The notes under the pieces: model-generated | Told to the model about the DNA's origin: nothing | Seen by the model: the letters and a program-made list of their open reading frames with translations, nothing else | The model's database searches: none | Translations under genes and position numbers: made by a program | In this document: piece by piece, positions 49,273-60,049 of the stretch | Layout: every line of letters starts with the position of its first letter | How positions within the stretch are numbered: position 1 is the stretch's first letter | Source of the DNA: Glebionis coronaria | Taxonomy: Eukaryota > Streptophyta > Magnoliopsida > Asterales > Asteraceae | DNA: 64,000 bases | Direction: 5' to 3' | NCBI GenBank assembly: GCA_025667525.1 | Contig: CM046878.1 | Location: forward strand, 398,742,433-398,806,432

Positions 49273-50412
49273 TAGACACTCTATCAGATTTCCTAATATT
49301 ACTACCAGAACCTTCTCCATCTGTTCGTATACTGTCATTAAAAATAGGAACCTGGTTTTGAAAATAAGGGACATTGCCCTCAGATGAAGAATTATCATCC
49401 ATTGATGAGACAACATGAGTATCTTCATGTGACTGCTCCTCTGTAGTATCACTTGAATTACTCACAGTTACCTCCCCTGCCTCATCAGATGGTCCCCTTC
49501 CATCATCATTGGGTCTTAAGGACTCTTGTGCATCTGACTCAAAACAATCAAAAAAAATTTTGTTATTAACTTTTGAAAATACACTAGACTCAAGTTTTTT
49601 ATCAATATTTTTCATTTTAAAAGGAAAAATAGTTTCATAAAACTTCACATCTCTAGAAAAGAAAACATTTTTATTTTGAACACTCAACAATTTATAAGCC
49701 TTTTTAAAAGAAGAAAAACCAATTAAAACACACTTTTCAGACTTAGAAGAAAATTTATCAGAATTATTCAAAATACTTGAAAAACACAAACACCCAAAAG
49801 ACCTTATATGGGAAAGGAAGGTTCCCTATCATACAACTTAAAAAATGGAGAATGACCAGCAAGAACAGAAGAAGGAAGCCTGTTAATCCGATAGGTAGCA
49901 GTTAAAACACAATCAGACCAAAAACTAAGAGGAATACCTCCCTGAAACAACAAACTTCTAGCAACATTTAATAAGTGTCTATGCTTTCTCTCAGCAATTC
50001 CATTTTGCCGAGGAGTATAAGCACAAGTAGTCTGATGGCTAATACCTTGGCCACTTAAAAAACTTGACATATTATTATTCAAAAACTTAGTCCCATTATC
50101 AGACCTTATAACCTTTATCTTCTTAGAAAACTGATTAAGTAGCAGATTATAAAATTCTTTAAAGTATCTAAAAACTTCATCTTTAGATTTTAGCAAATAA
50201 ACCCATACAGCTCTGCTATAATCATCCACAATTGTAAGAAAAAACCTACAACCTTCCCTGGTAGTAACCCTATAGGGCCCTCACACATCAGGATGAATTA
50301 ACTCTCCTAAATTAGAAGATTTATGTTCACTTAATGAAAAAGGTTCTCTTGATTGTTTAGCAAAATGACAAATCTCACAAGGTTCAAAATGACCTGTTTT
50401 ACTTAATTTCAA
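49273..50412 (-). pseudogene. Element D pol, 5' part (integrase and linker)
   Basis: Integrase zinc region ending CEICHFAKQS. Core motifs: TIVDDYSRAVWVY, VIRSDNGTKF and NGIAERKH (D, D and E all present). The linker VLIGFSSFKKAYKLL and an acidic stretch run to SDRVSK at the element E junction. Stops: the TAG that ends the upstream frame at 50413, and a TGA near 50280 where Trp is expected before GPY. A one-base shift near 49805 puts the segment beginning CFSSILNN in another frame. The catalytic residues are kept but the frame is not. Confidence 0.9.
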
Positions 50413-52091
50413 CTATTGTTTTAAAACCATAAGAACTTCATCAGATGGATGACCAAGTCTATTATGCCAAACAGACTTAGAAATATGACAACATAAAACA
50501 GAGAAATTACTTTTAATTCTAGGAAACTCACAATTCACATCAAACACATACAAACCACCAGTTTCACTACCAGTCCCCAGAATATTCTCTTTTTTCAAAT
50601 CCTGAATAACACAATCATGCTCATTACAACCAACATGAAGTTTACTATCTTTAATCATTTTATTAACAGACAACAAACTAACAGTGTATTCAGGTATAAC
50701 CAGCACATCAAACAACACCACATTGCTAGTTAATCTAAGATTACCAACATATTTAATTTTAGCAATAGTACCATTAGGATGTCCTACTGTAATATCTAAG
50801 TCTGAAATATCAACAATATTAGTCATATTATCAGTAGAAGAAGTAATATGTTGGTTTGCCCCTGAATCAATAATCCATCCAAAATGTAAAACTTTATCAC
50901 CCATTTTGATATTAGCATTAAAAAATTTATAAAAATGATTATTGAAAAACACATTAGCATTGAAGAATGTAAACCCCATACCTGCCATATTAGCATGAAC
51001 ACCAAAACTACTTTTCTCACCAATAAGATTCATAATCTTACTGATTTGATCAATAGTAAAAGGTAAACCAGAAGAACCATTACCACTTTTACTCACATCA
51101 ACATTGTTACTCACATTATTACTCTTATTAAAACCACCAGAATTATTTGAAACATTTCTTCCATTACCAAAATTATTATTAATATTGTTTCTTCTAAAAC
51201 CAGTGGCATAACCAATAAGCTCAAAACATCTGTCAATGGTATGACCTTTCATACCACAATGTTTACAAGACAAAGAGTTGTAATTATTGTTATTACCTTG
51301 ACCCCTGTTAGCCCCATTATTATTAGACCTATTAAAATTTCTCCCATTAGACTCAGTTCTAACAACAAAAGAGCTAACCTGGGGTTTTTGAACCCCAGTA
51401 TTATTACCAAGACCTCTGTGTGACTCCTCCCTTCCAACAATAATAAAAGCATCTTTAACATCAGGCAAATCAGGTTGAGTTAATAAAGTACTTCTAATAG
51501 GCTGATAAACATCATCAAGACCCATTAAAAACTGCATTAATTTCATAAGTTGATTATACTTATTAAGTTCATCCTTAGCCTCACATGTACAAGGAGTCAA
51601 TTTAGTTAGAATATCAAATTCTCTCCACAAAGAAGTCAATTTATGATAATATTCAGCAACAGACAGTCCATTTTGTTTAAAACTATTAATCTTTTGTAAC
51701 AAATTAAACAAAATTGACCCATCTAGCTTATCATATGTTTCCCTCAATTCAGTCCATACCTCAACAGCATTATCAGAATACACCAAACTCAAATATAAAT
51801 CCTCAGATATGCTACCCAACAACCAAGACAAAACAACATCATTACATCTATCCCATTGATTGGACAATGGAATACTATTAGCATAAGTCTCTCTAACACA
51901 TGTACCATCAACAAAACTTATTTTATTTCTGGCTTGCAAAGCAATTTTCATAGCAGTAGCCACACTCTATAATTTTCAGAACCAGTCAATTTTAAACTAA
52001 TAACAGAACCACTAGTATGATCACTATTCTGCAAATGCAATGGATTACCAGCATCTAAGCTGTTTATCACATTATTAGTATTAGTAGACAT
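50413..52091 (-). pseudogene. Element D gag and protease (Ty1/copia)
   Basis: The likely start codon is at 52091 (MSTNTNNVIN). The frame shifts by one base at about 51965 just before TAMKIALQARNK, after which 516 codons are open. Gag core: VWTELRETYDKLDG, LMQFLMGLDDVYQPIRS, REESHRGL. Zinc knuckle CKHCGMKGHTIDRC (CX2CX4HX4C, intact) near 51235. Protease IIDSGANQHI near 50865, then the pre-integrase GVWHNRLGHPS-like segment (SVWHNRLGHPSDEV). Relatives with the same gag are frequent in Asteraceae. Confidence 0.92.
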
Positions 52092-52815
52092 ACTGATCAC
52101 ACCACAAAACACTCAACAAAAACGTTGAACCCAAGATCAAGTCGAAAGTTTATTCTCAGGCTTCCATACCACTGATGGGTGACAGGTCAAGAGCTGATGA
52201 CTTGAAAAAGGTCAAAACAGAAAAATAATAAACAAGCATACAAGAATGGAAAAACAAACAGATAATCAACAAGAACAAATAACCAAGAGACTAACAAATA
52301 ATAAAAACAAACAGATAGTCAACAAGAAACACAAATCAATTAATAACACCTCCTTATATCTCCACAACACCAATCAAACTAGATCCCAACGACACCTAAA
52401 CCCTCTAACAAAAATAAAAGGAGAAAGCGTGAAAGGTATTACTAAACGCGCAACAATCACCAATAATGATCAAGAAGATCAATCAAGAATAACAAAACCA
52501 ACACAACCAGCAGCGGAACACAACAATAAACCTGCAAGATGAAGAATCAAGCAAAAACAACTTACCAAGAAAAAAACCCTAATATCTGATTTTAGGGTTT
52601 TTTAGAAATTAGTAAAAATTAGAACAATTAACAATGTTAATCACTGATTAACACCTCTAAAAGCAATACCCAACCAAAAAATCGTAAAATCCCCAAATTT
52701 TTCGAAACCCTAATTTTGTAGAAAAATCAGTTAAGAAGCTGATCTTCAAGATCCAACTAATTAAACCCAAAACACATCAGTTTTAAAGATCAATAACCCC
52801 AAAAACAGAGCCAAA
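52092..52815 (-). other. Element D 5' leader
   Basis: Untranslated region between primer site and gag, rich in A/C on the plus strand. Open frames on the plus strand here are low-complexity shadows. No further signal is seen. Confidence 0.6.
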
Positions 52816-52827
52816 GCTCTGATACCA
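52816..52827 (-). other. Element D primer-binding site (tRNA-iMet)
   Basis: The minus strand reads TGGTATCAGAGC immediately after the LTR end CACA. It is complementary to the 3' end of initiator methionine tRNA, as is usual for copia elements. Confidence 0.92.
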
Positions 52828-53280
52828 TGTGAAAAAGTTAATATGTTTATATAAAAACGCCAAGAACACCAGATTTACTTAAAACCTTTATTATGGATAG
52901 TCTCCAAACGGATGCTATCTCAACGAATATAAAAGACAATGTGTAGTCCCCAACTGGATGCTACACGATACGAATACAGACACAAGAACAGACTCTAACA
53001 GATTAAAACCAAACTATTAATCACAAGACGTGATCAAATACAAACCAAGAACCAAATGAAATATGTAACGACTTTGAGAGAGTAGGTGAGATGAGTTTTC
53101 AAGTTGTTGACTTGATAATAAGCAGATAAACGTCTTTTATAGCAGCTCCCATTGTCTTTTGACAAGTTGTCACATATAGCCCTTCATAAGTAGAAAAGTA
53201 TCCAAAACTGGCACGCTTTATTTGCATTGCAGTCCTCCAAGTATCCAAGAGTAGCCAAGTTGTGTTTAATACTTCCAACA
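52828..53280 (-). mobile_element. Element D: 5' LTR (453 bp)
   Basis: Plus orientation runs TGTGAAAAAG...TTCCAACA. Partner of 34609-35051, longer by an extra AGATTAAAAC-like insertion near 53000. Followed by the right target duplication CCTTT (53281-53285), after which repeat X resumes. Confidence 0.93.
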
Positions 53281-53868
53281 CCTTTTGTTGCGGTACCGCT
53301 CAATAGTGAGGAGCGAGGATTGAGGGGAACCCTCCTAACGTAAGGTTTCGGGCAATACCCCAACACTTAAACGGTTTTAATATTCATGTTTTAACCAATG
53401 TTTTGAAACCCGGGTCAACCCGGTCGAGTCAACCGGTTGACTCGATTTCGGTAAAAAAAGTCATATTAACCCGGGTTTCACATTTTCGAAACCCGATTCG
53501 ACCCGCCGGGTTTGAGGTGACCCGGGTCAACCCGGTTCTCGAGACCCGGTCAGGTTTCGATTTTTCGGGTTTTTTTTTAAAAAATGCAAATTTTACGTAT
53601 TTGCGATAGAATTTTATTTTTACATATTATATTGGTTAGTAAACAATTTATATTTTCAATATACGAAAATTTTTATGGTCTTTATATATAATTTTTGTTA
53701 TTATTAAAAATATAATTTATTTATTTTTTAAAATCGGGTTAACCCGGGTTGATTCAAACCCGATGATTCGATCGAATCGATTTAAAACACAGGTTTCAAA
53801 ACATCAGTTTTAGCCAGTTTTTTAACCATAGTGATTCTTCTCGCAAAATTGTTATGAGCTGATTCTCA
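53281..53868. repeat. Tandem repeat X, copy 1, right part
   Basis: GTTGCGGTACCGCTC, AAGGTTTCGGGCAATACCC, TATTCATGTT and (after the hAT-type insertion) AACCATAGTGATTCTTCTCG match the same order at 54001-54157. It is the continuation of 34453-34608, split by element D. Confidence 0.8.
53396..53806. mobile_element. Non-autonomous hAT-type element, copy 3 (411 bp)
   Basis: Left end CAATGTTTTGAAACCCGGG; right end in reverse TGATGTTTTGAAACC. Flanks GTTTTAAC (53388-53395) and GTTTTAGC (53807-53814) match at seven of eight bases, a decayed 8-bp target duplication. The interior matches copy 2. It lies inside repeat X copy 1; copy 2 of X lacks it. Confidence 0.85.
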
Positions 53869-54157
53869 CAATATCTATCACTTATATATTGTGGAATTCT
53901 AATTTTCTAAATCATGAATTTAGTTAAGTTTAGCTTATGCTCAAGTCAAGAGGTGTGAAGTGCACATCCTTTTTACTTTGCTTGATGCTGCAACAGTTAA
54001 GTTGCGATATCGCTCCATAGTGAGTAGCCAAGGTCGATGGGAACCATCCATCGCAAGGTTTCGGGCAATACCCTAAAACGTAAACGATTTTAGTATTCAT
54101 GTTCTACTCGGTTTGTTTTTCAACCACGGTGATTTTTTTCGCAAAACTGTTTTTAAC
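53869..54157. repeat. Tandem repeat X, copy 2 (uninterrupted)
   Basis: Contains in one piece the segments that copy 1 has in three pieces: CAATATCTATCACTTAT, TCATGAATTTAGTTAAGTTT, GCACATCC, GTTGCGATATCGCTCC, AAGGTTTCGGGCAATACCC, TATTCATGTTCTACTCGG, CGGTGATTTTTTTCGCAAAA. The nature of X is unknown; it has no coding signal. Confidence 0.8.
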
Positions 54158-55329
54158 CAATTTAACTAACTTCGGTTATGACACCTTTGATCTCATCCAA
54201 TAAGAACTTTTTTTTATTGCTTTATGCTTTTCCGTTTTAGAAATAAAGTGCGATTTTTTGAATTATCAATTGAGGATTATGTCATACCAAAGACATGTAT
54301 GCACGGAGGGCGCCAAAAATATTTTTTTGAATTATCAAATGATATCGTAAATGATATGTCGAAGTCGTTTTATTTATTTGTCGGTGTCGTTTTGAAAAAC
54401 CCCTACAACAATACGTACGTAAAAAAAGCAAATTGGCAGATCAGCCCCTACACCTTAAGATATATTACAAAAAGGACCTTAAACTTTTAACTATTTATAC
54501 GTTTTTATATAACAAATTTTATTTATCAAATATAGAACGTATATTTGTCGATTCTTTTGGAGAAAAAATACTGCTGAAAAGACTTTCGAAGTGCAAACCA
54601 AACGAGGATAATTTTGTAATGCTTCTGACATACGTACGATTTTATAAAAAAATGCTGAAACTTAATACACATTTTAAATATTTTTTATAAATTTTTGAGG
54701 TTATTAATTCTTTGCAAAGCGAGTCATTGACGTGAATAATCTTTTACTTTATCGGTCAATCGTTTGTCCTGCACCTTCCATCACAAAGCGCGAGTTATAT
54801 AGCTCGTTCTAATCGTACGTGAGCTGAAAGAAAACACGAAGCAAAATGGCTAACAAGTCAAAAAGAAAAAAAGAAATCAACATTCTTCGGGTTCTAATTA
54901 ATGCGTATATGAAAGTCAAAATTCAAAAATACATAGAAGTTTACTAAGTTTTGAGTACTACCACACTTTTGTGTGTGAAGACAATTTCTACCATAAATTT
55001 CTAATCAATATGTGAATGTGGTGGTATTCAGTTTCGGCCACTTCATGAAAAACGTGTGTAGTCGCAAGAGAAAAGATGGATTGCTAGCGATTTGTCATAT
55101 TGCATACGGTCAAGGGTTTCGTTGGACGGTGTAGATTGTGTTCACGCATTAAACAACGTGTCTTGTATAATTGAGTAGATATTATTATCTCTTGTCGATA
55201 TCGATATATGAATTATAGACACAATGGGACATGTGAGAGGAGTACACATAATACCTTCTTTCATTTGATGTAACTTGTCACTTGCAAAAAAGTTTTATTA
55301 TATGTATTTTCATAGAAATTAAAAGATTA
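54158..55329. other. Intergenic stretch
   Basis: No recognisable gene. Frames of 85-88 codons near 54224-54690 match nothing I know and are AT-driven. Confidence 0.5.
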
Positions 55330-55745
55330 ATTTTAGCCATCCATCTAGATATATATAAAATGTATTTAAATATATATTAAGTATATTTAAATATATATTT
55401 TTAACTGGTTTTAATGTCACTTTAAATTAAAATATATCTAGATATATATATAAAGTATATCTAGATATATATATACAAAGTATATCTGAATATATAAAAA
55501 GTATATCTAGATATATATAATGTATACCTGGATATATATAAAGTATATCTAAGTATAAATTTTTTAACTTTTTCAATGTCACTTTATATCCAGATATAAG
55601 GGTCAATTTAATAATTATGATCAGATATATATATATAAAGTATTTCTAGATATATACGAAGTATATCTGGATATATAAAAAATATATCTAGATATATATA
55701 AAATATATCTAGATATAAGGGTAAATTAATAATTATGATCTGATA
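55330..55745. repeat. Palindromic AT minisatellite
   Basis: More than ten irregular copies of units containing AGTATATCTAGATATATATA. The word TATATCTAGATATA is a perfect palindrome. Larger blocks (AATGTCACTTTA...; GATATAAGGGT..AATTAATAATTATGATC) recur at about 150-160 base intervals, so the array was duplicated at two scales. Confidence 0.88.
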
Positions 55746-55774
55746 ATATTTCGATGGTAACTGTGTATTTTCTT

Positions 55775-55880
55775 TTTGTCGCTCGAAAAAAAAAATTTGC
55801 TGCTCGAAAAAAAATTAAAAAAAATTTGCCGCTCAAATATTTTTTTTTTGCCGTTCAAAAAAAAAAAGAAAAAAAAACTG
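55775..55880. repeat. Small TGCCGCTC-poly(A) repeat
   Basis: Four copies of a unit like TTGC(C/T)G(C/T)TC followed by 8-12 A. Short tandem array, no gene. Confidence 0.7.
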
Positions 55881-57320
55881 TGTGTATTTTTGAAAAGGAC
55901 TAAACTACAAACACCCTAAAAGTCTATATAATAAGGTTTCTTTAATTAAATCTTAAATTAATCCTAGCCTTTGGATGAAAGGTGAACGGAGAGTAAAGAT
56001 GAGTCACTTGGTTTCTTAGAAAAAACAGTTTGCAAAATAACTTTTGCCCTTGAAAAATAGTATGATTTTTTATCGTAAACGTGTAAGGAGATGAGGTACT
56101 CCGAGTATTTTCATGATTGATTCTAACCCTTTCTTCAACCATTTCCAGTTATGTATCTAGATCGATTGCCGGGTTGTGGTTCCCAGTTTTGTCGAGGTGG
56201 ATTTTTTTTAACCATGGTGCGTTGTTAACATGTCGTCGGGTCAGTTGCCCTTTGTTCAAGATGGGTTCAATTTTAGCATAATATCATTACTGAAATTATA
56301 TCTTTAATAAAGGGAAATCTCGGTTGCCTAGGAACAGTTCCTCCTCACAATCTCATTTGTTTATTCTTTCGTTTTCTTCACGCACACTACTCTCACCCTC
56401 ACTGTAGATCTAATAAAAAAACCCAATTCACCCACGTTTGGCCGTTTGATCCCTTCAAAGATGACCATGGTCGTTGATTGCCAACGTAACGAGTTAACAT
56501 GGTTAAGAATGGGCCTCATCCGTTGATTGGCGTTTCGCCGTTTTCCGTTTTGTTGACTTGGCTGTGTGTGTTTATATGTTTTTGGCACCAAAACAAAAAC
56601 ATCATATTGCTTTTCTCTGTTTGCCTCACTCCCACCTAGGGTTTTCAGCCGCTCTTGATTTGGATCAATTGATCGACATCTAAGCACGATTTGACCCATA
56701 TCTAACCATGGTTTGATACACACAAATACTCTGCTGCATCGCCCCCACCTGTTCGTTGTCTGCGACTGTGTTGTGCGATGCTGTGGGTGGGTTGGTGGTG
56801 TTGGCTCGAGTGGATGGTTGCTTATGGATTGTTCTTATTTCTTTGGGTGCTGATTAGGGGTCGTTCTTATTGAAGCATATGCTTCAAAGCCCTAAGTTTT
56901 GGGCCTCTTATTTTGATGCAAAAACAGTGGTGATGGGGATGTGTTTGATAGTGGTCATTTGGGTGTTTCGTGATGCTGATGGTTTACGTGTTTCCTGCGT
57001 AGCTTTTGACCCTAAGAGGGGTTTAATAAATAAGGTACCATTTCGTTCTTACTATAATGTGCTTTCTGCATTTATTTTTTTACCATTTATAACAGCTTAG
57101 GCATGGTAACCTAATAAATGTTATCTTGATTAATCATTATATGATGATGTTAAGGTTATGAGGGGTTTTTCATCGATAAAGATGTGATATTGGTCCGTGA
57201 TTATGATCACCACTTTTAAGGTGAACATGTTTTCTTAATGAACATATTATATTTTGTGTTGTTTTCTGCTCTTGTTGTTGACATTGTTATTTTTTTATCA
57301 AATTATTGAAAGAGGAAAGA
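55881..57320. other. Intergenic stretch, no gene recognised
   Basis: Several frames of 60-120 codons on both strands without known motifs. One stretch starting TCTATATAATAAGG at about 55922 resembles a Helitron 5' terminus, but no matching 3' end was found. Confidence 0.4.
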
Positions 57321-57408
57321 CGCCGGCTTATATGTGCCTTGGTGTCTTCCTAAAAAAAGTATGCTGAAAGAATACAACTGCGCCTTATATTTGCCTTGGT
57401 GTCTTCCT
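57321..57408. repeat. Direct repeat containing TGCCTTGGTGTCTTCCT
   Basis: Two copies of about 30 bases (57321-57352 and 57381-57408), each with TTATAT(G/T)TGCCTTGGTG. Short duplication of unknown origin. Confidence 0.75.
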
Positions 57409-57468
57409 GAATTGTTAAAAAAAGTTCGGCTTTTTGTTAACCTAAGTATAGTCATTCAATGGAAGGTT

Positions 57469-57615
57469 CGTTGCCGCTATCCATAGGAGGCGACGATAGT
57501 GACAATTATCGCTTTCGTTGCCGCTGGATGGCTGGCGACGATACGCCCATTGTGACAATCGTCGGTTTCGTTGCCATTGTTGATGCCTGGCGACGATAGG
57601 CCCGTTGTGATAGGC
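57469..57615. repeat. Threefold GC-rich tandem repeat
   Basis: Three units starting CGTTGCC at 57469, 57516 and 57569, each followed by GGCGACGATA; GTGACAAT appears in the first two. Unit length is about 47-53 bases. The GC content stands out from the AT-rich surroundings. Confidence 0.8.
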
Positions 57616-58662
57616 TCATAAATAAACGGGTTATAGAGATATGATTGGTTGGTTTGGGTGGTTTCTTTTGTAGGTTGTATTGATTTGTTGGGCATATGCA
57701 TAAATCTAATGTCCGATTGTAACAACTGATGTTAATTGTCGTGGAATGACTTGGCAGACCTGAGGATTTTTAAAGGCCACCAATCTTTTTTGTTGCCGCC
57801 ACACGTGGCAAGTGACAATGTTGATGGGTGTGTGACGACAGTGGTTGGCTCATAAGCTGAAAAAAGGTTGTGCTGTGACTATGGTGAAAATAATCATGTG
57901 ATGGCCTTGGTAGAAAACCAGTTCTCATTCTTCCAAGGCGATGATGATAATATTCGAGCATTCGTACGCGGATTCGGGCACGTTCTGGATTTATTGCCTC
58001 TTGGCGGGGCAAGGTTTGTATATTTGCAGCCAGAGCGCACATATCTTAATATCCGGTTGGTCACTTATCTGAGCCTCAAATGTGGGTTAAATAACGGGTG
58101 ATGATGATTTTTTTTGCATTTATGTTTGGTCGGACAATAGATTAATGACGCACGACTCTTGGCATGGTGACCATACCCGTTCTGTGGTTTCAACAGCGTC
58201 GTGTGTTCAATCATGTTCCTATATTTGTAGATCTGAGCCCCATTATCCGCTGATTACATATGTTTGGAAATATGTGTAGTTTTTTGTTGCCCCATGTTCA
58301 CACAGGCGATACAATGTGTTTCCTTTTTTTGTTAAACACGTGCTCGCTCTTCCATTGATTACATATAGATCACAATGGGTGAAAGTGACATGTATCTTAG
58401 CGGGGCAACACCACCACAAAAGCGGTTACTTTAGTAAGTCAAACAATGACAATATGTTCTAAACTTTGCTTTTTAGTAGTTCAAAGATCACATTGAATAG
58501 ATTCTCATTAACTTAAACGTTGAAAGCTGATGGCTTGCAAGCAAGAAATCTTAAGAGGTACGTAATTCTAAATCTATTAGCTTTGTACATCATACTAAAT
58601 CATGTTGGAACTGATATCGTCACACAATGCAAATATAAAAAAGGCAACAGATTTTGAACACA
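57616..58662. other. Intergenic stretch
   Basis: No recognisable gene or element; short frames near 57770-58101 lack known motifs. Confidence 0.45.
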
Positions 58663-58914
58663 ATTGTTTTGGGCCAACATAACCAAATCCATTTTAGCCA
58701 TACCTCATTATACGAATGGTTAAGTTTTATAGATCTTTCGGTAATGATGTGCATTTTTTAGACTTATGCTACAGGTGACAGTGAATACATATAGCAATAA
58801 ATAGCATCTGATCACATTGCTTGGCTATGAAAGTTTTGCTTCAACTTCTGTGCTACTTATATTGTTTTGGGCCAACATAACCAAATCTATTTTCGCCATA
58901 CCTCATTATACGAA
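58663..58914. repeat. 54-bp direct repeat, two copies 198 bases apart
   Basis: ATTGTTTTGGGCCAACATAA... at 58663-58716 recurs at 58861-58914 with two mismatches. The sequence between has no clear third copy. May be the remains of a local duplication. Confidence 0.85.
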
Positions 58915-59457
58915 CGCAAGTCATTGGTCAATGTATCAAAAGATCAGAACTGTCATTCAGTGATGACCATGGTAATTCATGATAGATTGTATGTTTTATT
59001 TTGATTTTGTATTTAACATGGTTCTTTGTTGTATAGGTATTAATCTGTAACTGTCATGTATGTTGTACAGGAGGTATGGAAGTATCAAGGTATGCATCTA
59101 TATTGTGCAAATGATGTACTTTTAATCTTATCCTATGTTATATAATTGGAACTAATTGCATATGTGTTTCGACTATCGTTCAAATTTAAATAGAACTACA
59201 ACTAACTGGATCCTATGTATGTGCAGTCCCTAAAGAAAATCCAGAAACACAAATAAATGTATCACATATTATTTATTTTTTAGGCAAATGAGTTGATTTT
59301 GTGTCATAGGTATCAATTATAATGAGTGTGTCTTATTATTATGTTGGCTACAATTATGTGCATCTAGGATAATTGTGGTGTGGGAGGGTCTGCTAACATG
59401 TCACAAGCAATTTTATAACACATCATATTTTAGTACGATTGTATTGCCACCTATAAC
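58915..59457. other. Intergenic stretch left of element F
   Basis: No gene seen. Ends with ATAAC (59453-59457), the presumed left copy of the element F target duplication; the other copy is outside the window. Confidence 0.45.
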
Positions 59458-59977
59458 TGTTGGGAATAAATACACAAGAGGAGTTCCCTCTGCTATGACA
59501 AGTAAGTTCCCCCTGCTAGTGGTTTTCCCCCTGCTGGTTTAATGAAGACAGGGGAATCGGTTCCCCCCTGCTAGAAGTCAAAGACCCTTCTTTGTGGATA
59601 AACTTGGAAGATATATTGACGCGTTTCTGTTACTACTCCAGAATATCTTCCTAGTTTGTTTAGTAGTTATCTTGTACAAGGGTCCTTATGTTATAAAAGG
59701 ACTCATTAGGTTTTGTGTTTGATATAACTTTTCCTGCCATTTCATTTCGTGCTTTAAGGTTGTGTAACCCTAATACCATCTTGGGTATTCGTATATTCTT
59801 AATATATTAAAGCTTAACGTTTGGTTCACTACTTGTTCTTGTGCTAAACATTACTTTCTGCATCTTGTTTAGTTACTTTTTGTATTGCAATGTTTCTCTA
59901 GTAGTAGTTTGAATTCATTCTTTCTACTACAACCCTTAAACAAGCTAAGGTTTAAGATCTAAGTTTTGGGATCAACA
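59458..59977 (+). mobile_element. Element F: 5' LTR (520 bp)
   Basis: Begins TGTTGGGAATAAATAC and ends TTGGGATCAACA, giving inverted termini TGTTG/CAACA. Two bases later comes the primer site. A TATA box TATAAAAG lies at about 59692-59699. The U3 part holds four copies of a TTCCCCCTGCT-like motif (59490-59575). The 3' LTR is beyond the window, so the limits rest on termini and primer site. Confidence 0.82.
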
Positions 59978-59979
59978 AG

Positions 59980-59991
59980 TGGTATCAGATC
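59980..59991 (+). other. Element F primer-binding site (tRNA-iMet)
   Basis: TGGTATCAGATC follows the LTR; TGGTATCAGA matches the initiator methionine tRNA primer used by copia elements. Confidence 0.85.
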
Positions 59992-60049
59992 TTGTTGAGA
60001 AATTTTGATTAAACCAAGAATAACACAATCCTCACACCCATTATCAATC

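Noticed and set aside
52246..52542. 98-codon plus-strand frame rich in Asn, Gln, Lys and Thr
   Set aside because: Low-complexity shadow opposite the leader of element D.
56361..56723. 120-codon minus-strand frame as a possible host gene
   Set aside because: No recognisable domain, no splice or promoter context, and lies in repeat-rich intergenic DNA.
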